This document shows positions 1 through 11,800 of a stretch of 64,000 nt of DNA, piece after piece; position 1 is the stretch's first letter, and every line of letters starts with the position of its first letter. A model generated the notes under the pieces. The model had not been told where the DNA came from and searched no databases. It saw only the letters and a program-made list of their open reading frames with translations. The stretch spans positions 517,609 through 581,608 of the forward strand of contig CH003423.1 in assembly GCA_000149265.1 (NCBI GenBank). Reading direction: 5' to 3'. The stretch is from Ciona savignyi (Eukaryota; Chordata; Ascidiacea; Phlebobranchia; Cionidae). A program made the position numbers and the translations under genes.

Positions 1-1075
1 CTGGCATGCCATATCGCATTGACATCTCCAACAAGGAGTCGACAAATCACATTAAAACTTAAAGAACTGTTACATAACATGGCCAAAATATGTAAAAACA
101 GAAACTCATCTACTAAACCTAGGGGAATTTCCTTTATTTAATTACAGCGCTTAAAAAAGTTTAATTTAAAACATTTAAGGTTAAATGTTCGTAAATTAAG
201 ATGTTTATTCTTTTTTCAAACTACACATGGAAAAGAAGTTTGGTTTAATAACTCTGGGACCCATGCGTTTATGCTTGCAGAAACAAACTACATACTCAGT
301 GTATAAAATACAAATTGTGGTTAGGGACCCTGTAGCATGAATATATGGCATACACAATGTGTTTTACAAATGGTGGTGGTTAAACACGTGGTTGACACTC
401 TCTAGTTGTTTCTTAAGTTGTTGTTTTATTGCGGCATACGGTATTAAAACGCAATCGCCCTTGCCCTTGTGTAATCCCCGCGAAGGTGCGATCAAATATA
501 AACGCAAAACACTATATCGATTATAATAATAAATATATTATGTACGTTTTACCACAAACCGTATTAAAATTCAAAATGTTGTATGTTTAAGTTAAACTTT
601 AGGTTAAGCTTGATCTGTGCAGTTAAGTAGTGTGAATAACCGTTTAATCGCTAGATTGCTGTAAAGTTGAACTATATTTCTGTCATAGTTTGCATTTTCG
701 CGTCAGAAAATAATCGTTTTTTGGACGTGTTTCAGATCGGATCTACAAGGATTTTAATGATCGCGTAAAATCCAGCAAAGAGCTAGAAATTAACGTGTAT
801 GTAAACACATAAAAACGCTTTGTTCTCCCATTGCGACGCTTGTATGTCTTGCGCAGTTGAATTGTAGTGCAGATAGCCAATTAATGTAGAAGATCTGATG
901 ATCGAAACGCGTAAAAATCAGGTGATGCTGCATATCCTGGCAAAATGCCTAGGTAGGCTGGCCTACTCTGCACGCGTTGTTAGGCGCCACTGTATATATA
1001 TATTTATATATAAATAATTTTTATATTTTTTTAAATCGTTAGGCCGTGCGGCACACGGCCGTACTTTACGCCACT

Positions 1076-1268
1076 GGTTACCGGATCTATTGCAATGTGT
1101 TATGTATGATTCACACTTCCTTATATTTAGTAGATCCCATTAATCCCCTGGGTTCAGCAAAGTGCCTTGCACAAAGACACTACTGATTATCTAGCGACCA
1201 GCTTCGATCCTCCAACCCTTCAGCTGAAAGGCGACGCACTAAACCACCAGACTAATCGGCCGGACAAC
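1076..1268 (-). repeat. SINE-like family A copy (5' part)
   Basis: Reading the minus strand, it carries the family A head (tRNA-like A-box region, 'ggttgaaggatcgaagct' in place of the B-box), then the 'aaggcactttgc' and 'cccattaatccc' blocks. It stops before the 3' tail, so it is a truncated copy. It lies downstream of the last visible TIPIN-like exon. Confidence 0.75.
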
Positions 1269-1306
1269 ACTAATCCTCCTACCAAATTAAAAATTTGTAA
1301 ACATAC

Positions 1307-2335
1307 TTTCAGGGTTCTTTTAGTGACATATCGAACAGGGTTTACACTTTCTTCATTCCTCAAGTTTTCTTTTGCTGTATCATCTTTCTAAAAAATATAA
1401 CTTCAGTTAGAACAAAGTTGTTTTTTCAGATTGTTATAAAACAATTTTTAGATTGGTGTCTTGCTAATAAAACATTGGCAATCTTCATTACACAAGTAAA
1501 TAGATTGCAACTCTATCCTATTCTTCACAATGTTTACAGTATTTTTAAAATATAACAATGATCAAATTTTTAAACATGTTGTTCTCACAAGATTTTCAGG
1601 TTCAACTTCTGAAGGCTTCGGCGAGTTAACCGTCTCCGAATCTTTTGATGGAAAATCCGGCGCTTCACAGAAATATAAATTCATTTAATAATAAATTACA
1701 CAGGTTATACTGTAACCTTGTAATCTTTACAGTATACATGTTTATCCCCAGTCAAACCCCTTTTGGTTGACTTTATTGTGCGGCATGCCATTAAAGAGTG
1801 GTCACATAGGGGGGGTTGTGACATTGAAACCAGGGACAATTGGTTGCCAGTACTTAAAGCTAAGTCCGACCGGTTTAGTGTGGTGGATTTAGTGCGACGC
1901 CTTTCAACTGAAAGGTTGCAGGTTCGAAACTGGTCGCTCGCTAGTGCGAATGTGTCCTTAGTTAAGGCACTTAAGGACATTGTCTGAACCCAGCGGATTA
2001 ATGGGTTCTACTAAATTGAAGATTCCTACACAACACAGTGCAATAGCTCTGGTAACCCAATGGTGGGCGCAAGGTGATCTGACGATTGCCCGTGTGTTAA
2101 CCCCCTTGGTTTTCTCATTCAAGGGGATAAAATGAATATCCTATCATATCCTGGCACTTTACAACTACAAATTTAATAGTTTAAAATAAGTCTCACACTA
2201 TAGACAATACTGGAACTTTAATTTATGATTTTTACCCAAATCATCTTGTTGTGTACTATCAGTGGTTGGTTGTTCATCTTCATCAGAAACTTCGAAATTA
2301 TTGTCAGGAAAATCAAGCATTCCCAGAAAATCCAT
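1307..2335 (-). CDS. TIPIN-like protein, N-terminal part (runs off window)
   Basis: Three exons join in frame on the minus strand: 2335-2236, 1662-1589 and 1387-1307, all with GT donors and AG acceptors (phases 1, 0, 0). They encode 85 residues starting MDFLGMLDF, followed by an acidic stretch (VSDEDEQ) and many Ser/Pro/Glu, ending PVRYVTKRTLK at a splice donor. TIMELESS-interacting protein (TIPIN) has an acidic N-terminus followed by a PVR..KRT.K motif just before its conserved replication-fork-protection domain, which is the basis of the call. That domain would be in exons left of base 1, so the identity is tentative. If correct, the protein partners TIMELESS at replication forks in the nucleus. 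A family A SINE sits in intron 1. The alternative is an unrelated acidic nuclear protein. Confidence 0.45.
1868..2155 (+). repeat. SINE-like family A copy, near full length
   Basis: Starts with 'ggtggatttagtgcgacgcc' and 'ttgcaggttcgaaactggtc' (tRNA-like A and B boxes). It passes through 'aacccagcggattaatggg' and 'gatctgacgattgcccgtg' and ends with 'gaatatcctatcatatcc'. It sits in intron 1 of the TIPIN-like gene, antisense to it. Confidence 0.85.
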
Positions 2336-3088
2336 TTTGCCTATGCTAGAAGAGTGTTGTAGGGTATGGGTAAAGCTGAAGAATTTTTAATGAAATTCAT
2401 GCAACTTGCTTGAACATGTATAGGTGTAAAATTGACTAAATACAATTGAAAAAACTGGGCTGCAAAGAAATGACATCCTTAGTGTGTATAGAAAATGTTT
2501 AGTTCAACATTGGATGGACCTAAATCCAATTCTACCTTCTGTTCAGATTAGGATATTAGTTGATCCATATGCCTTACAAGCACCGCTCTAAATCAATCTT
2601 TTCGTGTAATGCCTGATTATCACAGAGAATTACACAAAATGAAAGATTTAAACAAACATACTTCACAGCGATGTAAAGACACTTGCAAAAAATGCTTAGA
2701 ACGTTGTAAGAGTGTGGGTTAACCATGCTATCAAATCCAAGTCCACGTTATGTGGTTGAAATACATAATTGGCGAGGAAATGAGCATGTCAACCCTGGTA
2801 TGAAAATCACAGTGATCACATCAAGATAAGCCATTCAAATTGTAACATGATGTAAGGCTTCTTTAAAAAGAAAAGACAGATTGGTAAATATGTTCAGGTT
2901 CAATTTATCCACCAAAAATGTTGGTAATAATGATTTCTTCTTAAAATAGGCCAAGATCAATGTAATTGCCAGAAAACAAATTTTACTTATTCCATGCTCA
3001 AAATTTTTTTTTTAAAGGATACAAATTATAAATTAAAACTTATATTTACAGTACAGGCTTAAATTTAACTTTAAAAAAAACTATTTAA
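2336..3088. other. Intergenic stretch, no gene seen
   Basis: AT-rich DNA between the TIPIN-like start codon and the piggyBac-type MITE. It should hold the TIPIN-like promoter and 5' leader. No coding pattern or recognisable repeat was found. Confidence 0.5.
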
Positions 3089-3970
3089 CCCTTTAGAAAC
3101 GATAAGAACAAATTTGTCCTTTTTGACATATGCTCATTCAAAATGAAAAATCTCCAAAATTTCTTGTCGAAACTGCTAATGTTTGGTCTTATTGGAAAGC
3201 TATATGATATATCTTATGAAAACAGCAAAAATAAACATAACTTTGCATTTGAAATTTTGAAGTAAAGTTTAGTTGAATTTTATGACTTTTTTTGGTGTAA
3301 TTTTGAGTGAAAATGATCACAAAAAAACGTTTTTTTAATACTACGCTCAAAACGTTTGTTTCAATTAATGTCTCTATGGCAGTAGAATCAGTTTCGCTTC
3401 TTGGGATGTCCCGAATGTGATCTTACCTGCTTTTTTACATTCTTTGGGGGGGGTTTTGAGTATCTTTACGGTTATAGTCCACAATTTGATTCAAACCCTT
3501 TATTTATAGTTTATTTTAAGGGAAAAGTAGTAATATAAAGCAATATGGACTTGGTAGTAATCTAAATTACTATTCTAACATTTTTATAATAAAAAAACAA
3601 AAACAAAATTTGGCATGGGTGGACATGTAACATGAAATTAGTGACGTAATATTATTTTGATGACGTCATCAATACAAAATTATAATATAATTGTAGGAAA
3701 TTTGTTTCTGAGTAACTTTGTAAAAATAAGTTAGGCTGTATTGTCAACAGATCAAAAACTATAACATTGTATAAGAAAGAATATGACGTGGACCTCCAAG
3801 TAGTGACGTCATCAAAAAATAAAAATTTCAGAAATTTTGGAAATTTTATTTCGAACAACTCTAGTGTTGAACATTTTTCTCTAACTATAACACGAGAGGC
3901 GCTAGAGCACTACAAAGCGGACTCGGTCAAAACGCGCAAACTGCGCAAAAACAATCTCGTTTCTAAAGGG
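3089..3970. mobile_element. piggyBac-type MITE (882 bases)
   Basis: The ends are inverted copies of CCCTTTAGAAACGA, and both are flanked by TTAA (3085-3088 and 3971-3974). TTAA target duplication with a CCCTTT-type terminus is the hallmark of piggyBac elements. No transposase frame is present; the two small overlapping ORFs inside (around 3652-3994) look like chance reading frames. Two 'tgacgtcatcaa' motifs occur inside, around 3660 and 3803. The right end lies only 26 bases beyond the TSSC4-like stop codon, so the element must overlap that gene's 3' untranslated region. Confidence 0.8.
3845..3850 (-). promoter_or_regulatory. Candidate polyadenylation signal for the TSSC4-like gene
   Basis: AATAAA on the minus strand about 150 bases past the TSSC4-like stop codon, inside the piggyBac-type MITE. 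Use of this site is inferred from position only. Confidence 0.35.
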
Positions 3971-3996
3971 TTAAAAAAACCTAAATTTAGGTAGAC

Positions 3997-4644
3997 TTAG
4001 TCGCTGTCAGACTTATGCCTTGTCCTTATGCTTCTAGATTTTTTATTACCCGTTCTCTGAGTGTTTTTAAATGACACATTATCACATTCAGCAACTACAG
4101 GGTTGGACTTGTTACTTTCCTCCCATTTAGCTTGTATCTCAGCTTGATATTCAGCCGCCGATACGTTTTCTTCCAGGTGGTCTAGTTCAACTTTTACGTG
4201 GCCACAGTCCGCTGCTTCAGTGATCATTTTTTCGGCTGTATTTTTTACTTTGATTTGAGCTGGCTTTCTAAACTTGATCACACTTTTTTCCCCATTATCC
4301 TCATTCATTGGATCTTCAGATAATTCAGTTTGGTTTGGTTCTATTTTCGAGCGCTTTTCCACTTCATGAAGAAACGAGAAAGCCGCTAAGGTATTTTGCC
4401 TGTTATCAGACAGTTCAGTGTCTTCCAAGTCATACCTTTTCCACTTATCAGTATCTCGTTTAAAGTTGGGCACGGAAATGTCTGTAACCAGATCAGATGA
4501 AGGTTTTTTTCGCTTCATAGAATTCCCTTCATCCTTTGCGGACAGACAAATTGCTTGTAATCTTATTTCGCAGCTCCAGAAAGACACACCAAATTTTTTC
4601 ACGATGAAGCCAAATTGCCTCGTTATTCTTTCGTTATTTTTCAA
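3997..4644 (-). CDS. TSSC4: TSSC4-like U5 snRNP-associated protein
   Basis: Single uninterrupted frame of up to 215 residues, lysine- and acid-rich, with no membrane segment. Three spaced motifs match the TSSC4 family: VPNFKRDTDKWKRYDLEDTE (family: VPDY...P..W..YSLEDV), followed by a TLAAFSFL segment, then VIKFRKP (family: VIFTKP), and a basic/serine end KKSRSIRTRHKSDSD. TSSC4 is an intrinsically disordered nuclear factor that helps U5 snRNP and tri-snRNP assembly. The start is uncertain: Met at 4644 opens the frame, but the Met of MKRKKPSS (about residue 43) or an unseen 5' exon is possible. It lies downstream of MIF4GD on the same strand, 660 bases away. Confidence 0.65.
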   Translation of the reverse strand: MKNNERITRQFGFIVKKFGVSFWSCEIRLQAICLSAKDEGNSMKRKKPSSDLVTDISVPNFKRDTDKWKRYDLEDTELSDNRQNTLAAFSFLHEVEKRSKIEPNQTELSEDPMNEDNGEKSVIKFRKPAQIKVKNTAEKMITEAADCGHVKVELDHLEENVSAAEYQAEIQAKWEESNKSNPVVAECDNVSFKNTQRTGNKKSRSIRTRHKSDSD

Positions 4645-5304
4645 TGTCCCATCTTAATTGTGTTGGATAATGTTTAACAACAACTACCGTGGTGTTTTGT
4701 TATTGCAAAACAAAAGCATTTATAAATGTAGATGATATTTCAACTGTAAAATTACAACCCCATTTAACATGCAAATATATTAAAAGAATATATATAAACC
4801 AGTCATCAAGAAAGATAAACTTCTTTGTTAAGTAAAAAAGCAACCAGTTTTTTTAAAAGCTTTAAATAAAAAATCTATACCTCTACTATTGAATGCTTCT
4901 ATCTGCCTAAACAAAGCAATAATTGTTTGAACAAGTTATATGTTTTGTGGTTCAGTGGTAAATCGTTTTTAACCGACAAAAAAATTTCAGAGAAACAATG
5001 GCCTATTTAGTTAACCATTATTACTTAACAGAAAATTAGCACATGCACAGCCCTAATATATTTATTTAGTGAACTTAATCACATACAGATACATTATTAT
5101 ATGAAACAAAGTTCATGCACCATTAACCTCTTCTAATATTTGTCTTGTCAAAAACATATTTAAAATGTTATAAACATTATTACACATTTCAATTGTAAAA
5201 AGTTTTTTGTACAAGTACATTTTATAAAATTTCCGGTATTAAAATTTCAAAGCGGCACACCGGTAAAAATTGATTACAATACAGACCTGAATCATACCCG
5301 ATTA
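4645..5304. other. Intergenic stretch between MIF4GD and TSSC4-like genes
   Basis: AT-rich DNA holding the MIF4GD 3' end (minus-strand AATAAA candidate at 5061-5066) and the TSSC4-like 5' flank. No repeat or coding pattern seen. Confidence 0.5.
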
Positions 5305-6009
5305 TTACTTAACAACTTCTTCATAATAATAAGAATAAGCATCTCTGGAAAGTTTCCAACCTCCGCATTGTAATTCAATAATCTCCAGAAGCATAAGACG
5401 TGACAGTTGAGATGATTTTTCGCTCAAAAAAATTTGATTTAACTGTTTAACTAGATGTTCCATTTTAGCCTTGTTGTGTTTTTCCAATTCCTCTCCAATA
5501 AACTGGAGTTGAGTGACAAGGCATTGGATTGCCATTTCATTTTCAACAAAACGTTCATCGGTAAGAATGTTCAAAACTTCATACACAGGTCCAACCAAGG
5601 CAATAAGCGGCATGTTATTTATCCGAAGCACGTCGAATATAGAGCATAAAAAGGTTACAAACCCAACCCATCCGTCAATGTTTCTGTAGTTGGACTCCTT
5701 ATGCCGAGTGTATACATTTTGCAATCGGTTTAATAAAGTTTTACGGAAAATCTTCTCCTTGCCAGCAATTTCAACTGACTGCTGCTCAGCCTGAGCGATC
5801 TCGTTGCAAATTTTCGCGGCAGGTCTTCCACGTCGAAGATTTTGAGTTGCTTTCGCCGTGATCATGTCCACAAGTTTAAACCACGCTCTCTCGTTCAATT
5901 TATTACAATTGATAACTGCATCATGAATCAATGTCTGTAACTCAGGGCTGCATTCGATCTTTGAAATGTTTTGCTTTAAGGTCTCTGGTAATATCCGGGG
6001 ATCTGGCAT
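5305..6009 (-). CDS. MIF4GD: MIF4G domain-containing protein (SLIP1-like)
   Basis: Intronless 234-residue frame with no signal peptide or membrane segment. The whole length reads as one MIF4G-type helical repeat domain, close to the usual size of MIF4GD (about 220 residues). Recognisable pieces are NERAWFKLVDMI near residue 40, the KIFRKTLLNRLQ helix around residue 85, the NIDGWVGFVTFLCSIFDVLR segment around residue 110, and a C-terminal LMLLEIIELQ...GW helix. In animals MIF4GD (SLIP1) bridges the stem-loop binding protein on replication-dependent histone mRNAs to the translation initiation machinery. A truncated family A SINE begins about 110 bases upstream of the start codon. Start chosen as the first Met of the frame. 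Confidence 0.8.
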   Translation of the reverse strand: MPDPRILPETLKQNISKIECSPELQTLIHDAVINCNKLNERAWFKLVDMITAKATQNLRRGRPAAKICNEIAQAEQQSVEIAGKEKIFRKTLLNRLQNVYTRHKESNYRNIDGWVGFVTFLCSIFDVLRINNMPLIALVGPVYEVLNILTDERFVENEMAIQCLVTQLQFIGEELEKHNKAKMEHLVKQLNQIFLSEKSSQLSRLMLLEIIELQCGGWKLSRDAYSYYYEEVVK

Positions 6010-6117
6010 TTTGGCAAATTCACAAGATTATCACAATGAACTACAGCTCTACAACAGAATATATAAAAGTATGAACGTATTAAAAGTAATATATAGCTTT
6101 ATACAGACACAAGACAG

Positions 6118-6291
6118 TCTGGTGATTTAGGTCGATGCCTTTCAACCGAAATGTTGCAGGTTCGAAACTGGTCGCTAGTCGTGTGTATCATACACATCAC
6201 ACTGCAATAACTCCGGTTTGTCCGTGTGTTAACCCCCGGCCCTTGGTTTTCCCATTCACGGGAATAAACATGAATATCCTTTTCTATCCTT
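6118..6291 (+). repeat. SINE-like family A copy with internal deletion
   Basis: The head ('tctggtgatttaggtcgatg', B-box 'ggttcgaaact') and the tail ('gggaataaacatgaatatcc') are present. The middle block with 'aacccagcggattaatggg' is missing, giving about 174 instead of about 290 bases. Confidence 0.75.
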
Positions 6292-6341
6292 TACAAAAAT
6301 GTCGCTTTACGGGTAGTACCCAATTTTTATGTACTTTAGAT

Positions 6342-6640
6342 TAGACATGGGCAAACTACGGCCCGCGGGCCAAATCTGGGACTCTCAGTCTTATTTTGAT
6401 CAGCCTGATGTTATCGACAGGTTGCAACTTGCAAGACCAAACTGCGATGTCACAGCTAGATTATGATGTCACAGCTGTATTTTTGCTTCCCCCTCACGCA
6501 ACAGTGGTTTCTGGTTTTAACCAGAAATGTGCCGTATTTTTTAGTTTTAAACATTATATGTGGATGGCGGCTCGTTCACTTGGCCCGCCAGTCTAAAAAT
6601 GAAATAATTTTGGGCTTTGATTCGAAAAGTGTGAACCCTG
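6342..6640. mobile_element. hAT-type MITE (about 299 bases)
   Basis: The left end reads 'tagacatgggcaaactacgg', close to the hAT terminus style CAG..GGGCAAACTACGGCCCGC; the right end is the inverted 'gggttcacac...'. Flanks 'ctttagat' (6334-6341) and 'ctttagaa' (6641-6648) match in 7 of 8 bases, as expected for an 8-base hAT target duplication. No transposase frame. Confidence 0.65.
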
Positions 6641-6952
6641 CTTTAGAAACTGGTAGCGGAGTGTGCGGCATTTGGTTATGAATTGTAAATATCCTAAACA
6701 CTCTACATTTGGTTAACAATTTCGTGCTAAAAAGGGCAATTTTGGCCCTAGATTAAGTCAACCAAAGTTAATTAGGCATGCACAGCAGGCACTGGTTTTT
6801 CAATTGCTTATTTCGACATGAAATAGTTAACCTAAATTCAACGAAATTTTCACAGACATCAACATTTCCTCAACAAGGAGAAGGTCGCCTGTCTTTTTTT
6901 ACGCGCCTTCTTTCTCCTCCACTTTACTGTTCGCGAGTTGGTGGTGTGATCA

Positions 6953-7001
6953 GAGATATATAAACAAGAGATCAGAGATATATCTCTTGTTTATATATCT
7001 C
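6953..7001. repeat. Perfect 20-base inverted repeat (hairpin)
   Basis: Arms 6953-6972 ('gagatatataaacaagagat') and 6982-7001 are exact reverse complements, with a 9-base spacer. It sits between two 'ggtgtgat' words (about 6943 and 7003). It could be the core of a small palindromic element or a cruciform-prone site. Confidence 0.8.
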
Positions 7002-8140
7002 CGGTGTGATATCTACATAAATATGGAAGTTGACTTTAAATTAACTTTAAGCAGTCGACTTTAAGGGTTGGTGTGATCTTCGTCACAAACAATCTGCATT
7101 AATATAATCGGGCCATTGCTGTAATTATTATATTTTTCATTGCTAGCCATCATTTTTTGCTCACTATTTATTTCTTTATTTTTATTTATTTTAACATTTT
7201 GTTTGTTTTGTTCTTTTTTGTTATTTACATTTTCTCCCGATAGCGGAAATTCCCCATGGATTTTGTGGAAAATTAAAGGTATTTGAAAATTATCGAAAGT
7301 TTTAACCTGATTGAATAAACCCTAATGCCAATATCTGGCGACATGGCATGTCTGTCGAAATCGAAGGGAACCCATAATGAGCTCACTTATTGATATTAAT
7401 TTACGGGAGAGTACTAAAATACAGAAATATGGAAATTTATACCAATCCCTCAAGTATAATATGATGATGTATCAGTAATGTTTTGAACGGCAAGGGTAAG
7501 CTTTTAAAGTTTTATCCATTTGCGACTAACGCTATTATTGTAGCCTACTATAGATGGCGTATAACCAATTAGGACCTCTATAAATGACAGGATGTGACGA
7601 GTTGTACCCTCCATGAGTCATTGTTTTTAAACGAGTGTTTTGCTGAGTAACAATGGTGGTGATTCCCCAATGTGTGTTTGGTTGAAAGCAGCATGTGCTA
7701 AGCTGCGCGCCGGTGTTCTCGTTTAGCTGTAAATGTTTTGTAATCGTTGAGCTTAGAATGCTTTGTGAAATAAAGTGTGCATTGAATTGTGCATACTGCT
7801 AGGCTTGTTTTGTCTGGGTAACTCACTAAGTTGTCTGATATACGGAGGGGTATAGGCTCAAAATTTTAGAGGGTTTTGAGTTTATGTTGCAGATCCAAGT
7901 TTCAATTTTAAATTGTAAAAAAAACTAAGACTTCCTATGTCAGGATTTTACGTGCCAATCGTTTTTGTGATTGAAAATTGCATTGGAGAAATAGGAAGAA
8001 TAATTAGTTGAACTCCTTGAGCCGATTAATCCACTCGGTTCACGCAAAGACGAACCTTTTGGATAGCGAATCAACGAAATACAACTGAAGCTATGCCTTC
8101 CATAAAACTCACCAGATACAAATGATTGTTACAGATAAGC

Positions 8141-8442
8141 CAGGGCCAAAAATCCATTCAGTTTTGAGCGAGTAAGAATTAACTCGCGTGTGGAAGCTCA
8201 CGCGATTAAATCGTCACGCGAGTAAACATGGCTTGAAACTGTGGTTTGTATGACGTAATGACTGTTTAAATATATTATTATAACAATCTGACCGTATGAT
8301 GCTAATGAGTATTATAAACTCCAGTATTTAGATGCGCCATTTGTATAATAAAAACGGTATACGCCAGTTGAATAGAAAATGGTAACGGTGAACGTTAATT
8401 AGGTTTTTTATATGCGATTACTCGCGCGGATTTTTGGCCGTG
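8141..8442. mobile_element. Putative MITE with 'cagggccaaaaatcc' ends
   Basis: The left end 'cagggccaaaaatcc...gcgagtaa' and the inverted right end 'cacggccaaaaatccgcgcgagtaa' match, giving an element of about 302 bases. Internal repeats of 'actcgcg'/'cgcgagt' occur near both ends. No clear target duplication was found, so the class is uncertain. Confidence 0.45.
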
Positions 8443-8808
8443 GATCACTGTGTATAACTTTATTGAAATTTTTGGCGGATGATCAAAAATTAACAAACTG
8501 AAATTATTATTCCTTTTTTTTATAAAGTTTCACTTTGGCACAAGTTTCATTTAAGTATTAAAGAGCAACAGAAATCCACTAGTTTAGTTTAAATTTAATT
8601 ATTTTTTAGTTTAGTTTACTATCTATATTGACACAGACAAAATGGGTGAAGTGAGAAAGAGTTCATGTTAAAACAATTTTGGGTGGTCACTCTTTATATT
8701 GTTCTTATGGCCAAATCTTCCAACCCAATTTACAAATGAAACATTAAAAAGATGATTCTGAAATAACTACAGAACAATTATTGCACAATTAGCAGGAGAG
8801 ATTTCCAT

Positions 8809-11800
8809 TTATTCATCCACCACTGGGTTGGTAAGTTTTCCAATTCCTTCAATTTCACATACAACTGTGTCTCCAGCCTGTAAATTGAAGCATTTTAGAA
8901 ATTAAAAATTATTTATTTATAAAATTAGAAATTATTATTTAGAAATTAAAGGGAAAAATTATTGTAGTTGCCAGAAAACAAAAGTGTGGTAGCAGTTTTT
9001 GTTTTAGTCCATGTAAAGATGATGTTTTAATTGGGGGTTGCAGAGATGAATGCTTATTTCTGAATGAAGATTTTAAAACGAAATCGGAATTATTATCTTA
9101 TTTATTTTATCAAACACATATCCAATATTGAGTTTTTAGACAAATTAGCATAAAAATACTTCTTTGCTTACTCTACAAATGTATATCACAGCCGTTTTGA
9201 TTCTTAAATAGTTATTAATACAAATTGATTCATGTTTAAGTAATCCTTTCCAACAGAATAGCTCTATCGGTTAGAACAAAGGCCTTTAATTTTTTTCAAT
9301 TATGGGGATAAAAACATAAAATATCAAATCCATCCCAAGTTGCAGATTCTGATCTTTGAATATTAAAGTTAAGGCATCATAATTTTGGCATTTTATCGCA
9401 GTGTTACTGACAAAAATAGAAATCAGCTTACCTTTAAAAAGATTGGCGGATTCCTGAAAACACCAACTCCAGGTGGGGTGCCAGTCAACAAAACATCACC
9501 AGGTTTCAGAGGGAAGAATCTCGACACCCATGCAATGCAAGCTTCAATGCTAAACACCAATTGACTTGTGTTGCTGTCTTGCATGACTTCTCCATTCACC
9601 AAACACCTCAATGCTAGGTTATGGGGGTCTGAAAAATGGGAAAATGAGTTAAAAATCTAGAATATTAGGTAAGTAAGAAAACAATAGCCCAAATATTTAT
9701 CGAAACATTTTGTTACACACAAACTTGTAGTTTTAAAACGTGATAAAAGTGCCTATTTGTCATAATTATTAAAGGTTAATATGGTTATGATGCAGTGATT
9801 TCAAAGTTTTAATCATTGTGTTTATGGCACTTTCAACAAAATTGTACATTAAGGAACCTACTTTACTGTAATCTCAATTAATATTTAAGATTAGAAAACT
9901 TGCAAAATGTGACAGTTGTTAACACCAAATAGCGAATAATTAAGAACATCGTTTCAATTTTTACCTTTTATTTCATCCTTTGTCACCATAACTGGCCCCA
10001 ATGGACAAAAGGTATCAAAGGTTTTCCCAAGTAGCCACTGCTTAGAGTTCTTCTTCATCTGCCAATCTCTTGCACTTACATCATGTGCAACTGTATACCC
10101 AGCTACATAATCCAGTGCATCTGATTCCTATAAAACAAATTATCGATTACACTTTTTAGACAAATTAAAAACAAGTTTAAAACATGATACTAATTTGGTC
10201 ATTTACACACAAAATAAATATATGCACACGGTCCTTAAATTTGTGGCATATTTTAATTTTGTTTTAAGGAGTATAATGACCTTAATATGCTTTCCTTCTT
10301 TTCCAATCACCACAGCTAGCTCAACTTCCCAGTCAACAGAATCAGATATTTTTGGAATCACAATATTTTCTCCGTCGGCTGTGAAAAAACAAAAAATGAA
10401 TTCTTATTTCTATAATGATGTCTAATTGTGCCTTATTCACTTGTAAACACTACTTAGTAAGGTATTAACACAAATTCCAAACACAACTTAACAAATTTAA
10501 AAGGGATTTGGGAGGTAGCTTATGTCGTTTCATGTTAACTGTCAGCTAAAAGGTCAACAAGATTGAAATTAGACACTTGCTAGTTGCATTCCTTGAACAA
10601 AGCAATTAAAAGTTTATTAATATAAACTAGTTGATCAAGGAGTTAAACAAAAACAAAAAGGAATTTCGTTATCAGGTACACCATATACTCAATCATTCAC
10701 GAAACCGTCACTGTCAATGTGGGCGCAAAGCATTCTAATGATCGGGTTTATTATAATGGCAATGGCCAGAGATAACAAAGAGTATACTGAAAATGTCTCA
10801 TTTTTTGTATACCATTATATAGATTAACAAGACAAATTTAAAAAACTAACCTACCGATTATAGCACTTGAAAACTTGCTGAAAATTACTGGTTCTGTCGG
10901 AATTGGAAGATTCTGTTCCTCACAGTGATCTTTGTAGTTCATTCCAACGCATATTACCTAGGTTGTTAGTGCTTAATCATTATATCTAACTGTATGTTTA
11001 ATGTTTTGCAACATGTAGTTTAACTTTAGTAAAACTTAACCAAATAGCACTTTTGTTTATTACTAATTAAATTATGCTTTGATAAAATATTAATATTTGC
11101 TAAAAAAAATTATATTTCATTACCTTGTTACAGTTTGTAATTGGTGAAAGCAGCTTTACTTCACTTCGTTTTACAATCTGCCTGGTGGTACTGCCAACCA
11201 CACTGTAATTTAATAGCAGGATAACAGTTGCATCCTTCACAACAACATATGGGGTTTTCAATGAACGAACAGCAATGTGGTTTATTGCACCAAACTAACG
11301 GCAGAATTGTTATTTCATGAAATTAAAATAATAAATTTGTACTCACTGGCTACTAGTTTAGCAGTAAGCACCGACTATGTCTAAGAATGCTGTGAATATG
11401 TCTGTGAATGTAAATACTACACACAATTTGATTTTTAAAAATAGATAAGGTACAGCTTAAACATTTGTTTAATATTGATAAACATGATATCGTACCAAAC
11501 ACTTACTGTTCAGCCAATTTCAAGCTGTTAGCACCACCTTTCAAAAACTCGACCAAACTGTTTGGAATCTCTGGATTTGATTCACTTAAGTTGACCACAG
11601 TTGCGTCGTTTAATTCTGCACCTAGGCTAACAGAAAGGCCAATGTTAAAATAATACCAATTTGTTTTATTTACAGTAAAGAAAAACACAAGAATAAACAA
11701 TAGAAATCAAATGTTTTTTTGGCCCTGACATGAGAGGGACGGGTTTTACCATGATATACCCTGTTCCTCATGTTAGTGACGCAGATTAGTTAAGCCCGGT

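Larger units (their letters stand above)
6010..8808. other. Intergenic region rich in small mobile elements
   Basis: 2.8 kb between MIF4GD and FAHD2 copy 1, whose 5' ends and 3' ends respectively face it. It contains a family A SINE, two MITE-like elements and a perfect hairpin (listed separately). No gene was supported; the short ORFs at 6135-6963 lie in or next to repeats. Confidence 0.6.

Noticed and set aside
3652-3994. Two overlapping short ORFs inside the piggyBac-type MITE
   Set aside because: They overlap on opposite strands, match no transposase motif and extend to the element's terminal repeat; most likely chance frames.
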